NCBI GenBank assembly: GCA_003254925.1 | Contig: QANZ01034347.1 | Coordinates: 1-64,000, forward strand | Direction: 5' to 3' | DNA from: Chamaecrista fasciculata | Lineage: Eukaryota > Streptophyta > Magnoliopsida > Fabales > Fabaceae | DNA length: 64,000 bases | Shown here: piece after piece, positions 1 to 10,285 of the stretch | Numbering within the stretch: the stretch's first letter is position 1 | Layout of the letters: every line of letters begins with the position of its first letter | Position numbers and translations under genes: made by a program | The notes under the pieces: generated by a model | What the model was told of the DNA's origin: nothing | Databases searched by the model: none | What the model saw: the letters and a program-made list of their open reading frames with translations, nothing else

Positions 1-516
1 ATCTAATTTCAATGTGCTCTTCCCTGCTAACATTGACTGCACTAATGGCTTGAAGGATTTTGGTAATGAAGCTAATAGGAGCAACGCTTGCTCTTCATCC
101 TTGATAGTCTCCCCTGCATTCAACAGTCTAGATACCAGCTCATTAAATTTATTAATGTGATCAATCACATTACCTCCCTCTTCCATCTTCACTGAATACA
201 AGTCCATCTTCATCATCAATCGGTTGGTGAGCGTTTTTGACGCAAACTTGCTCTCCAACGTGTCCCACAAACTCTTCGGCGACGTCTCCTTTAACACTGT
301 CACTTTAATCTGCGGGGCTAGAGCCAACCGAATTGTACTAACAGCTTTCTTTTGAATTGTATTCCACTCTTCATCTTTCATTCCACTTGGTTTTTCCTCA
401 CTCAATGCAGATTCAAGACCCTATTGAACTAAATAATCCTGAATTGTGCATTGCCACAACATGAAATCCGTTCTCCCATCAAATAACGGAACTTCAAACT
501 TCAAGGTCGCCATCAT
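1..516 (-). pseudogene. Copia-type retrotransposon gag (5' part, disrupted)
   Basis: The minus strand from 516 or 513 encodes a protein beginning MATLKFEVPLFDG, then a tryptophan-containing LWQC segment and a KFNELVSRL-like segment. This is the N-terminal gag (UBN2-like) domain of plant Ty1/Copia elements. The frame stays open to the window edge except for one in-frame TAG at codon 31 (421-423), so this copy is at least partly disabled unless the stop is read through. The rest of gag-pol would lie left of the window. Orientation agrees with the LTR and primer-binding site at higher coordinates. The domain call rests on remembered family similarity. Confidence 0.8.
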
Positions 517-519
517 ACA

Positions 520-579
520 AACAGACAACCAATAACTAGCACCACAGAAGACAGACAGCCAATAACCAGCACCACAAGC
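520..579 (-). repeat. Two imperfect 30-bp tandem repeats in the Copia leader
   Basis: Two adjacent units of about 30 bp, each beginning ACAGACA and containing CCAATAAC, lie between the gag start and the primer-binding site. They sit in the untranslated leader of the retrotransposon. No function is evident. Confidence 0.6.
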
Positions 580-767
580 AACCAACAACCACAAACAGTC
601 TAACAGACAACCACTCCAAAATCCAGAAAACTAACTTCAAAACTGGAATTAAAATCAAAAGCTAGACTGAACCAACCTCTCTTGATGTTGCAGTGCCGGA
701 ACCTTCTGCTGACTGGCTGACCCACTTGCTCCTTCCTCTCCCTTCTTCCTCCCTGGACTTCAACCTC

Positions 768-780
768 AGCTTTGATACCA
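768..780 (-). other. Primer-binding site of the Copia element (initiator Met tRNA type)
   Basis: The minus strand reads TGGTATCAAAGCT. This is one base from TGGTATCAGAGC, the sequence complementary to the 3' end of plant initiator methionine tRNA that primes reverse transcription in most plant Copia elements. It lies two bases inside the LTR edge at 783, exactly where a PBS should be. Confidence 0.85.
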
Positions 781-782
781 CT

Positions 783-1126
783 TGTTGGGCGGAAGCGCAA
801 CCCACACAAGAAATAAAGGAAGAGGAAACGGAGAAACGAACACAAATCTTTAACGTGGTTCGGTGCCTCAAGACCTACTCCACGGCCCCCTCTGGGACAA
901 AATTCACTATTTGTAATTTTTGCACGGAAAAATTACAAACCCTCCTCAATACAATTTTTGAACGGAAAAATTGAAAACCCTCTCTCACAACTACCCAAAC
1001 CCTTTCACACTCAAAGGCTAGTAGAAGTGATACAAAAAAAGATAGAAGCCCCACTCTCTATTTATAAGGCCCTCCCCCTCTCAAGTTTTGTACCCATCGA
1101 TGTGGGACTTGGGAGAAATCCCAACA
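783..1126 (-). repeat. 5' LTR of the Copia element
   Basis: A 344-bp segment bounded by TGTTGGG at 783 and CCCAACA ending at 1126, a short perfect inverted repeat with canonical TG...CA ends. It adjoins the primer-binding site. A minus-strand TATA box (TATAAATA) lies at 1059-1066, placed to drive transcription toward gag. The partner 3' LTR lies outside the window, so insertion age cannot be estimated and the target duplication (candidate CAATC at 1127-1131) cannot be confirmed. Confidence 0.82.
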
Positions 1127-1251
1127 CAATCTTAAATATAAAAGCTAACCAATTTGACATCCGGGCATAAAACACAATCGCTTCATTCTCGATCGACCCA
1201 TAGGAAAATAAATTAAAGAACACAATGAGTTTTTGATATCCCAAAAGTAAC

Positions 1252-1596
1252 CAGTGTTCTCAAAACCAAACCGGATAGAGACTCGGACAAACATTCGGTT
1301 CACGGTTTGATTGGTTTAATCGGTTGAACCATCGGTCGGACCGGATGACTCAATAAATAATTATTTTTAATATATTAAATATAAATATTATATATTTTTT
1401 GTTNAGATTTAAAAAAAAAAAAAATAGTTGGACCGCCGGTTCGGTCCAGCGGTTTGACCCCGGCGAACCGGTTTTGTCCGGTTCAATCCGGTCCAACCGA
1501 CAGTTTGGTTTTTTTGGTCGAACCCACTCGCTTTCACATTCGGTTGGCGGTCAGACCGGTCGGACCGTCCGGTCCGGTCCGGTTCTGACAACATTG
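1252..1596. mobile_element. Non-autonomous hAT-type element (MITE, 345 bp)
   Basis: The ends form an imperfect inverted repeat: CAGTGTTCTCAAAACC on the left, CAATGTTGTCAGAACC read inward from the right. The element is flanked by a perfect 8-bp direct repeat AAAGTAAC at 1244-1251 and 1597-1604. An 8-bp target duplication and CA(G/A)TG ends are typical of the hAT superfamily. The interior is rich in ACCGGTT/GGTCCGG motifs and carries no transposase. One ambiguous base is at 1404. The open frames in both directions here are by-products of the repeat composition. Confidence 0.85.
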
Positions 1597-1634
1597 AAAG
1601 TAACAGAGAAGCATTAGACAATTATATTACATTA

Positions 1635-1788
1635 TCTTATATTATATGGCTCCACCCCTTTCTGGTCGTTCATGTTTAAAACTATAGTCTATGAAATTAA
1701 AAATAAGAGAAAATTTACTATTTGGTCTCTATTTCTTTACTAAGTTAACAATTTAATCCCTTATTTAAGAGGCACGCAAAGCCCCTAG
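1635..1788 (+). mobile_element. Short Helitron-like element (154 bp)
   Basis: It begins TCTTATATTATATGGCTCC after an A and ends in CTAG before a T. That matches Helitron structure: 5' TC, 3' CTRR, insertion between A and T, no target duplication. The 5' end closely resembles that of the element at 47272-47646, and both have a GC-rich stretch just before CTAG. It carries no protein and is probably an internally deleted derivative. Confidence 0.55.
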
Positions 1789-3237
1789 TACATATATATA
1801 TATATGTGTGTGTCACTATTGAAGAAGCAGATAAGGGCTGATTGCCTCAGGGAATCATGTGGTTCTTTCTCAACTGTAGAAAGCTACCTTTACACCAATT
1901 AATGAAGCTGGTGGCGCTTTGCCAGAAACACTCACTATTTTATTTATAATCTTTCGAAATATGCTTCCGATTTGTTCATCATATCAGTGAAGGAGCGCGC
2001 GTATTATATTTTTTTTTCTACCATTATTTTCTTCCTCATGCTATCGATCATTATATACAAGAGCAGCATTAATTCTAAATATAAGTCCATAACCAGTCTA
2101 TGCTATATGCATTATATTCATCATCACTTTGGAAAGTTTATATTCCATTGAAAGCATAGATTTTTGACAAATTAAACTAATCATCAGTACAATTTATCAA
2201 TTATCATTTAATGTGGAAGCTGTAGACTTTGACCTAAACCTAACTAATTCAAATTTATTTGTAAATTAAGGAAGAAATGCTATTCCCACTAATTTAGCAC
2301 ATAGTACGAGTTGTATTTCTTTTTGGCCAAATATATAGTACGAGTTGTAGGATCAACCACAATGGAGACTGTTAGTTAATTTGGACTATTTTTAGGTACA
2401 TTTAGGTTGGTTTTGTGCGTCCTATAGGAAATGAGAGCGCACAAATGTGCTCCACTAATAATGCGAGTATATATATAGTACGAATAATTAATAAGACTAC
2501 ACTATTGCTTAAAAGTAAATGAAATAATTCAAGAGCATTATACGTTAATTATATATCTCATATGGATATTAGTGGAATGACGGTGGGACCAGTTGTACTA
2601 ATAAAGGTAGAAACTTGTATGCCTTTGATTCCAAAACTACGAAAATTCTCAAGCTATCGATCACTTACTTGTCCCTGATGTGCTTCAATGTTAAATTATA
2701 ACAAAATCGCTTTAACAACTTTATTCCGACCCAAAATCGAAATTTTGATTAATTGATTCCATTTCCCTTCAAAATGACGGGAACATTTTTGTACTTGTTT
2801 ATGGGCACATGACATATACCACTGTCTTATGATCTTGTTAGGCGTTAGCTATCCATATACTAAGAAAAGAAAATGTGAAATATGAACCACATAAAAATTC
2901 AACGGGAGTAAAGCTTAAGTTGTGTTGGATTAGTACCCGTTTGACTTGATATATTTTAAACAATTTTCTTTTAATTAGTTAAGAAACATTTTTCAAGTTG
3001 TGTTGCATTAGCCATTAGTCCGTAATTAAAATGTTTATTTATTTATAAGAAGATGAACCATTATAAGAAGTCAATAAATAAATAAAGCACATACATATTA
3101 ACAAAAATATCTTTATTTTTTTAGACAAAAATAAAGTACAATAATATGGTCACTTATCTAGGATCATGACTAATTTTAATTTAATGATGAATATATAAAT
3201 TAAAACATAAATTTATCTGAGCAATATTTAATTTAGG
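1789..3237. other. AT-rich intergenic DNA
   Basis: No gene, RNA or clear repeat boundary was recognised. The stretch has a short TA/TG microsatellite near 1794-1813 and scattered homopolymer runs. It is the distal upstream region of the NF-YB gene. Confidence 0.5.
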
Positions 3238-3743
3238 TTGAAGGGTCATTTTGGTCCTAAATGTATGACATTTAATGTTCATTCTGGTCCATTATGTTTC
3301 AAAATGTTCAAATTGGTTCTAAATGTTTGCAAATGTTTCATTTTGGTCCCAAACTATTAAATATGGCTAGTTTCAAGTTCAAAGTTGGCGAGTTTAGAGC
3401 AACATATTGTTCTTAAAGAGTAATTTCTCTATCCACTTGGGGCCGTCAACAAACGAGGTCAAATTGGTCATAAAAATAGATCGCTCGTCTCATTGTCAAA
3501 CAAGCAAAATTAATCATATTTCTCCCGTTTTAAATTCGAATGTGATGAATTCAGAGTTACGAGTTCCTCTTGACAAGTCTTTTAAACTTGAAATGAGAAA
3601 CGAGAAAAATATGACAAAATTCAATAGTTTGGGACCAAAATGAAACATTTTATCAATATTTAGGACCAAAATGAATCATCTTGCTAACATTTAGGACCAA
3701 TTTAAAGATTTTGAAACATAATGAACTAAAATGACCCTTTGAA
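3238..3743. repeat. Long inverted-repeat element (MITE-like)
   Basis: The left part repeats phrases such as CATTTTGGTCC and TTCAAAATGTTCAAATTGG. The right part carries their reverse complements (GGACCAAAATGA, GATTTTGAAACATAATG), giving arms of roughly 120 bp around a core of about 250 bp. The outer ends are GGGTCATTTT and AAAATGACCC. I could not identify a convincing target duplication. A related copy in the opposite orientation lies at about 50590-51122. The element ends about 100 bp upstream of the NF-YB TATA box. Confidence 0.65.
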
Positions 3744-3840
3744 CTTTAATTTATTGATATTTTGACATATGTACATATATATCGTGCTTCACAAAACATT
3801 ATTGCTTTCACATGTATAACAAGGAGTATAAGTGAGTATG

Positions 3841-3848
3841 TATAAAAG
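3841..3848 (+). promoter_or_regulatory. Probable TATA box of the NF-YB gene
   Basis: TATAAAAG lies 76 bp upstream of the NF-YB start codon. The spacing fits a TATA box with a short, unspliced 5' leader. Confidence 0.55.
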
Positions 3849-3923
3849 CATGCCAAAGCAATTAATGGAATTGAAGTGAAGTAGTAAATATTAGAGCGAG
3901 GTAGGATGAGTGATTAGCTAGTA

Positions 3924-4391
3924 ATGGAGGATCAAGAGAGAATGTTGCCGATTGCAAATGTGGGTAGAATCATGAAGCAAATACTTCCTTCAAGTGCAAA
4001 GATCTCAAAAGAAGGGAAACAAGTGATGCAAGAATGTGCAACGGAGTTCATAAGCTTTGTGACAGAGGAAGCATCTGACAAGTGTCACAAGGACAATCGT
4101 AAGACTGTGAATGGAGATGACATATGTTGGGCTCTTTCTGCATTAGGCCTTGACCATTATGCTCACGCTATTGACACTTATTTGCATAAATACAGGCTTC
4201 ATCACCACTCTCATCAACCGCACAAAAACCCCAATAATCTTCATCGTCAAAACATTAATAATAATGATATTATCAAACCTCATCATCATCATCATCAAGT
4301 GATCAAACGCCAGAAGCTTATAACTCAAAACCTAATTCCTGATCCTGCGATTGAGTTTAGGGTTATTGATGATCATGATCAAGATTCTTGA
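3924..4391 (+). CDS. NF-YB4: NF-YB histone-fold transcription factor subunit (NF-YB4/5 type)
   Basis: A single-exon gene of 155 codons. It encodes a subunit of the trimeric CCAAT-binding factor NF-Y, which pairs with NF-YC through histone folds in the nucleus. Residues of about 6-100 are the conserved core: [12 protein letters not shown] at the start, then a helix ending [18 protein letters not shown], then [13 protein letters not shown]. The closest remembered match is Arabidopsis NF-YB4, with NF-YB5 next. LEC1-type subunits have a different signature. The C-terminal third is rich in His, Asn and Gln, including a run of five histidines, and looks disordered. The start is the first ATG after the TATA box and puts the core near the N-terminus, as in NF-YB4. 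Confidence 0.9.
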   Translation: MEDQERMLPIANVGRIMKQILPSSAKISKEGKQVMQECATEFISFVTEEASDKCHKDNRKTVNGDDICWALSALGLDHYAHAIDTYLHKYRLHHHSHQPHKNPNNLHRQNINNNDIIKPHHHHHQVIKRQKLITQNLIPDPAIEFRVIDDHDQDS

Positions 4392-7300
4392 AGCTAATGT
4401 TTCTGTTTCGATATATTGAGAGGTAATATATTGAATATATATATATATCCCAAACTGTGTCTAGCTAGCTGCTCAAATTATTAACACACACACACACACA
4501 CACATATATACTGATTTCTTCTCTTTCTACTGTATGTTTCTTCCTATATATATGTATTGTTTTAATTTCACCTACTTAGCTTTTTAATAGAGATTTATAT
4601 TTTAATTTGGGCGTTGAAAGCTTCCTAACCTGCAGTATAGCTTAAATAGTATATATTTAGATCTGAGCATGTTCTGGAAGATATATCAAATTAAAGCTAG
4701 CTTAGCAAAGTATATAATTAGGGTCATAGAATGGTGATTTTTTGCATATATATATAACATAATTTGCCTCGAAGAATTTGATTATTTGCTAATTGCTATA
4801 TATATACATAAATACATATTAACCTAAGCTAGTGATGATATACGAATTGAAGCAGCAGGAGGTGATTGGTTATTAATTCTCTATACTCAAATCTAAGAAA
4901 TATATATAATTCCAAGTCTTACAATTTCTTTTAAGTGAATTATAATCATATATATGCTGCCTTTTGATTCAATTTTCCCTTCTTTTGTTTTTTGTTTCTG
5001 TTTCTTTTGTTTCAGAAATAACGTGGGAAATCACTCTCTCTGCGCTCTGCGGCTGGCTCCTTTAATTTAGTTACACCTGAAACTGAAAGTACCTACGTTT
5101 TCTCAGTTATTGCGAGTTCTAATATTTTGTGGCTGTATTAGTTCTTCTTCAATTTATGCAAAACTTACAGGATTAAGCAATATGATTCTAGCTAGCTATA
5201 TATATATCGTTTTCAAGTTATTTTTTACTGTAGTAGTGATCAATGGAGCAATTACTGTTGAACAATTAATTTCAGCTTTCTTCTGTGTGGAGCATATTAA
5301 TGAATGCTCATATTATTGACGTGGTGAACAAGTGTTATGACTTATGAGTTATGACTATATATAAACAATATTAATATACCGTGACTGTTCTTCAGCTGTT
5401 TTTGGCTTTCTTCAAATTCATCCTCAAGGTCGTCACAAAAGATAAAAGTGCTGAAATTAAACGAAAGAGTTTTATTGATTAATTAATTTAATTTTCCAGC
5501 GTGATAGATAATTAACAATCAGGTGGTTTTGGTGACCAAATTAATTGAGAAACGAACAGTAAAAACTAGCAGCGGGTATAATAATACTGTCATATGTGTA
5601 CTAGGTTTTGGTTTGCTAACCAACCTGCTAATTAATAACCCTAGATCGAATTAGCAGGGACCACTCATTAGTCATCATTACTATATATATATATAGATAG
5701 ATGCTTTAATTACATGTGCATCATTAACCGTGAAAGTCGAATCATATCCCAGGCATGCTTCACTTTTACTATATTCGAACCCATTAATTAGGTTAATCAA
5801 TCACATCCAATTTGATCAGGAATTAGGGTTTCAGGTTTTACTGTTTCAGCATTCTCATCACTCATTTGTCTAATAAACCCATAAGTTCTTGCCTCTTTGG
5901 GACCACTTCTCAACTAATTAATAACAATTAACAAATACATACATCCACGTTCTCTCTCTGTGTTTGTGTGTCTGGCACCCGCAAATACACATAAAAACTA
6001 AAAACAAATCTCTGATCTATATAAACATCTTATTCATCGTGACATTAAATATATATACATATATGTGTATGGAAAAAACCTATAATAATAATAAAAACAA
6101 AGCATTTGCAGTAGTTAGGGTTTTATATATGTAGAAAATTAAACCACAAACTTTAGAGGACCGCATAGGTATAGGCTAGCTATATATATTAATAGCAGTG
6201 CATAACTGCATACACATAAAGAAATCTCTGATACATCTTCATTATGAGTTTATGACATTATCTGAAACAATACAAGATATATGTGTATATATCTTACAGT
6301 ATAGGTAGGAAATTAGGGTTTTATGTACTGTACCACATATAATATGTACTTCATAACTGTATATATCTTACAGTATATATCTTACATCTTCATAACTGTA
6401 CCACATATAATATGTACTAACAAAACTTAAAAAAAAGCACTTACAGTAGTTATTAGGGTTTTATTATATATATAGGAAATTAAACCACTAACTTTAGAGG
6501 ACCAGGTAGGTATATATATATATTCATGGGTTTGAAAAGCTGATTAAGGTCATTGCATAGTTAGATTTCTTGGTTGAAAAACTAGGGTACACCGTACATC
6601 TAAAAATTTGCAAGTGGCTGTGAGTACTGATGAGTGATGATACACAAAACGGGCAGGCATGGTTTCCACAATTGAAACTACTAATTAATCACTTTCAAAA
6701 TAACACTGTTCCCATAGCCTCCGACCATGAAATTGCGGTATCGAGATTCATAATCTTCCTGCATATCACCATATGTATATATAATTATATATATATATAT
6801 ATGTTCAAATTTATTTAATTATCTGATCATCTAATTAATCAGTAATCACATGCATGATGAAAGAATAATTTTTACTGTATGATTAATTAGATGTTTTTAA
6901 AAAATGTTACTTGCTTACAAAATCTTGTAAACTTATATAGTTGAGAAACTATATATAAGGTATCATCATTTCCTTTAATCTCTGATTAGTTAGCGATTTA
7001 ATTTTCATGTGGTGGCAAACCAGCATTCAACGCGTCAGAGACCCCCACTCATGTAATTGTGTGGTCCATATATACTTTTCATATGTATGTATATATAATA
7101 ATTAAGTAATTTGCATCTTAATTTACGTACACATTCAGTGAAATCTGCAATTTGATCACATTCCCAAGATACAATCTTCTCGTTCTCGATAACTTTACTC
7201 CTTCGAAATCAGTGTTCTATGAATGCCATGATCAGGTGGCATATATATATATATATATATATACTTAAATAAGTAAAAATATGATCATGATCTTCAATCA

Positions 7301-7555
7301 ACCATGTATTTTCTGTAGAGTAGTAGATAAAGTTCCTCCTAACAATTAACTAATGTATTATATCTCTGATCATTTCATTACAAGGTTAAAAGTTAACACA
7401 CACAGGAAACTTAACAATCTTATTCCGTTTGTAGATATAAACCAAGAAAAGTTGTTAACAGGAAAAGCCTCAGAATCACGTTTGAATACCCAATCAAGAA
7501 GAAAATAGAAAAGGCGGATTTCTGATTCATATATCTATAGGCTTATCCAGGAACC
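4392..7555. other. AT-rich intergenic DNA with microsatellites
   Basis: No gene was recognised. The region has an (AC)n microsatellite at 4484-4504, several (TA)n runs (for example near 7241-7261) and a locally duplicated block at 6101-6513 listed separately. Short open frames here have no recognisable domain or codon structure. Confidence 0.5.
6101..6513 (+). repeat. Locally duplicated block with nested direct repeats
   Basis: A segment of about 75 bp at 6101-6174, containing CAGTAGTTAGGGTTTTAT and ACTTTAGAGGACC, recurs in the same orientation at 6436-6513 with small differences. Between them a 21-bp unit containing ACCACATATAATATGTAC appears at 6330-6350 and again at 6398-6418. This is a diverged segmental tandem duplication of about 335 bp. 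Confidence 0.65.
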
Positions 7556-7899
7556 TATGAAGCATGGACACTTCATTTTAAAGGCGTGTCACCGTGTCAG
7601 ACATGTGTCAGTGTCCGACACTCGTACGACACCGACACGACACATATACATAAATTTTAGAATATAAATCAATTTTTTGTAACTTTAACATGACATACAA
7701 GAGAAAATAATAATAGATATGACATATATTACAAATAAAAATTGTAATTTTTAAATTTTTCATTAAAAATTATAAATATTTAATTATTTATATATATAAA
7801 TGTATGTCGTGTCGTGTCGGGTAATTCTGAGAGTTTGGTGTGTCGTTGTGTCCGTGTTCGTGTCGTGTTCCGTGTCCGTGTCAGTGTCCTTGCTTCATA
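7556..7899. repeat. GTGTC-rich inverted-repeat element (MITE-like, 344 bp)
   Basis: The ends are TATGAAGCATGGACACT and, inverted, TATGAAGCAAGGACACT (one mismatch in 17). Inside each end is a field of GTGTCCGACAC-type repeats around an AT-rich centre. I found no clear target duplication, so the superfamily is open. No protein is encoded. Confidence 0.6.
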
Positions 7900-7929
7900 A
7901 CATACAACATATAGAAAATTTCGTTGTCC

Positions 7930-8043
7930 ATGACTTGGCCAAGTGGTTTTGGCCCGCACCAACTTTGATGTTTGCTTGCAAGGACTTGGGTTCGAACTTC
8001 CATGCAAGCTTCTTTTCAATTTAAATGCAACTTTTTTTTTTTT
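7930..8043 (+). mobile_element. tRNA-derived SINE
   Basis: TGGCCAAGTGG at 7936-7946 resembles an RNA polymerase III A box. GGTTCGAAC at 7989-7997 resembles a B box, about 50 bp downstream. The segment ends in a T run at 8031-8043, as in several plant SINE families. The sequence around the boxes does not fold into a full tRNA. No target duplication was identified, so the exact ends are uncertain. Confidence 0.55.
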
Positions 8044-8189
8044 ATATGGCAAAGAGGCACTAAGGCCCAAACAGTTTATCTATACTAATATACCTTAGTT
8101 TGTATATTATTTCATTTCCGTGCAGAGTACAAATTGCTTTTTTCTTTTTTTAAACAACGTACACAATGTTTTTACCAAGGGTTTTAATA

Positions 8190-9060
8190 TTTTTCTTTGT
8201 TCATCTAAAGATTAGAATTTTATTTTGGTCCTTCATGTATTGTTCTTTTTTTTTTTTTCAATTTGTTTCTCATTAATTTTTTTTCTCAATTTAGTCTCTC
8301 ACAAATGTTTCCATTATCAAAGTTAATCACTCAATTCAATTTTTAATAGAGTTAATGGGTACTGTTAAATGATTACACAAAATTAGTCTCTTCATCATCA
8401 TTTAACTTGATACATCATTATTTAATGGTGTCACATCACCAACTCCGTTTATTCAGTGAACCAATTTAAAATTAGTCTTCAAACTATGTGGTTAGTTTCA
8501 TTTTGGTCCTCAAACTATTTTTTGTTCCGTTTTGATCTCCAAAATGTTATTTCATTATCTGATTTCTATTGTTATTTCTAATCTGAACAATTGAGATGGA
8601 TTGTTTATCACCTATATTTGTCATAATAAACAAGTTGACAAAGTAAGAAAGAAAATTTTTTCTTTTTACTCACAAATTAGAGATATATTCATGGTTGATT
8701 TTTCTTTTAAAATGTGAAAATTTTTCTATCTCTCGTTGTCAAAATCACTTATTATAAACTTGAGGACCAAAATGAAATAAATTTATGGTTGATTTTTCTT
8801 TTAAATAGTGAAAATTTTTCTTTATCTCTTTGTCAAATCACTTATTATATGTTTGAAGACTAAAACAGAACAAATGTGAAAGTTTGAAGACCAAAACAAA
8901 ATAAATGTGAAAATTTGAGGACTAAAATGAAAAAAAATAGTTTGAGGACAAAATAAAACTATCCTCATAGTTTGAGGACCAAACTGAAATAAAAAATAAT
9001 TTAAGGACCAAAATAAAACTAACGTCATAATTTTAGGACCGAAATGACTATTTAACCTAA
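8190..9060. repeat. Composite repeat with inverted and tandem GGTCC motifs
   Basis: The left part carries TTTTGGTCCTCAAACTA-type phrases and the right part their reverse complements (TTTGAGGACCAAAATGAAA), repeated every 35-40 bp. A direct duplication of about 95 bp beginning TGGTTGATTTTTCTTTTAAA occurs near 8691 and again near 8783. This is probably a degraded long-inverted-repeat transposon. I could not fix its ends. Confidence 0.5.
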
Positions 9061-10285
9061 TAATAGTTTATAAGAAAAAAAAAATGTTGGCCCCCCCTAA
9101 CTCGAAATCCTCCTCCCTCCGCCACTGGGCTTATCAATATCAGCTTTTGATAACTTAAAATGATGTTCAATGATGTCTAACCTTTAAAATTTTCCACTTT
9201 GTCAATTTCACTTAATTACCCCATATATATAAAATTCCTACCTACTTAGATCAGTACAGCACGCACCAAATAATCTTTCTTTTTCTTCCGGCTTCATCCT
9301 ACAATTAATGTGTGGAGAGAAAGAAGAATACAAGTCATGAAAAAATGTAGTATGAGAGATCAGTTATTTAATTCTTGCAGATTTAAAATGTAAAATTTAT
9401 CTTCTTGTTTCAAATAATCAACTTATATATGCAGGAGATTTGAGCATTAGAGAATTTCATTTGAATAAGTTGTCTGGTTCATCAAAAGGATTGGAAAAGC
9501 AATGCAGTGCTTTTATGCCAAATAAGTATTTTTGTTTCTTTTAAATTCTCAGAGGTATTTTACATTGGAAGAAACGAGGTATTGTGTTGGACACTAAAGT
9601 AGAACATATCTTTCCACGGAGATTCAAACATGACCTCATTCTATTAATCAAATAAATACTTTCATGTAAGTATGTAACAAAAAGTAAACTCAGGACTCGT
9701 CAAGACAACCTAAGCATTTCATCTCGTGTTTCCTTGCATTAACATGAAGCAGTTATTCAACTTTCCAAGTGCAAAACCCAGAAAAATGCTCATGAAACGA
9801 AGGAACTACATTTATATAACATCAGCCATGTTGCATTTATCGTATTCTAAACCGAAACGTGAAGATGGTACAATTTAACCAAACATGGAAAAAGAAGCAG
9901 ATAACTCTGTCTATTCTTGCATAACCAGTAGTCCCAAGCCCGGACAAAAGATGAAGGTTGTGTTAGGTAATTGACAACTAACGTAAAACTTCGTTGAATC
10001 TTTAATCTTTATGAATATGAATATGGAAAATGAAAGAGGTTACTCCAAAGATAGTAACTTACTCTTTCCTCTGGCTATCTTATATGATGTCTAATCTAAA
10101 TAATTCATAAATGCACGTGCAAACTAACATCCATGTGGGACAATTCAATTTTCAAATGCCAAGCGTGTGCGTTTCACCAAAAGAGCCTTTAAAGCATAGA
10201 AACTAGGGTCATATTACCAAGTGCCACTTCTATATTTAATTTAAAAGCAAGCAAAAATAAGCCTCTTACTCGAAACAAAACAAAA
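9061..10285. other. Intergenic DNA, no gene recognised
   Basis: AT-rich sequence between the repeat block and the 3' end of the small minus-strand gene. A short segment near 9086-9130 rich in C (CCCCCCCTAACTC, CCTCCGCCACTGG) resembles degraded transposon ends. The last 300-400 bp probably contain the 3' UTR of the neighbouring gene. Confidence 0.4.

Noticed and set aside
1399..1621. Overlapping open frames on both strands near the hAT element
   Set aside because: They arise from the ACCGGTT repeat composition, which lacks stop codons in several frames, and include an ambiguous base.
3407..3643. Open frame of 78 codons conserved without gaps in the related element at 50732-50959, suggesting a conserved small protein
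   Set aside because: Codon-by-codon comparison shows substitutions at second positions at least as often as third positions (about 15 versus 11 by eye). That is not the pattern of a protein under selection. The shared frame is best explained by shared repeat ancestry.
5110..5319. 69-codon plus-strand frame downstream of NF-YB
   Set aside because: No domain, no conserved start context and low-complexity AT-rich sequence.
7936..7997. Possible functional tRNA gene
   Set aside because: A and B box-like motifs are present but no acceptor stem or anticodon arm can be paired. A SINE with a T tail fits better.
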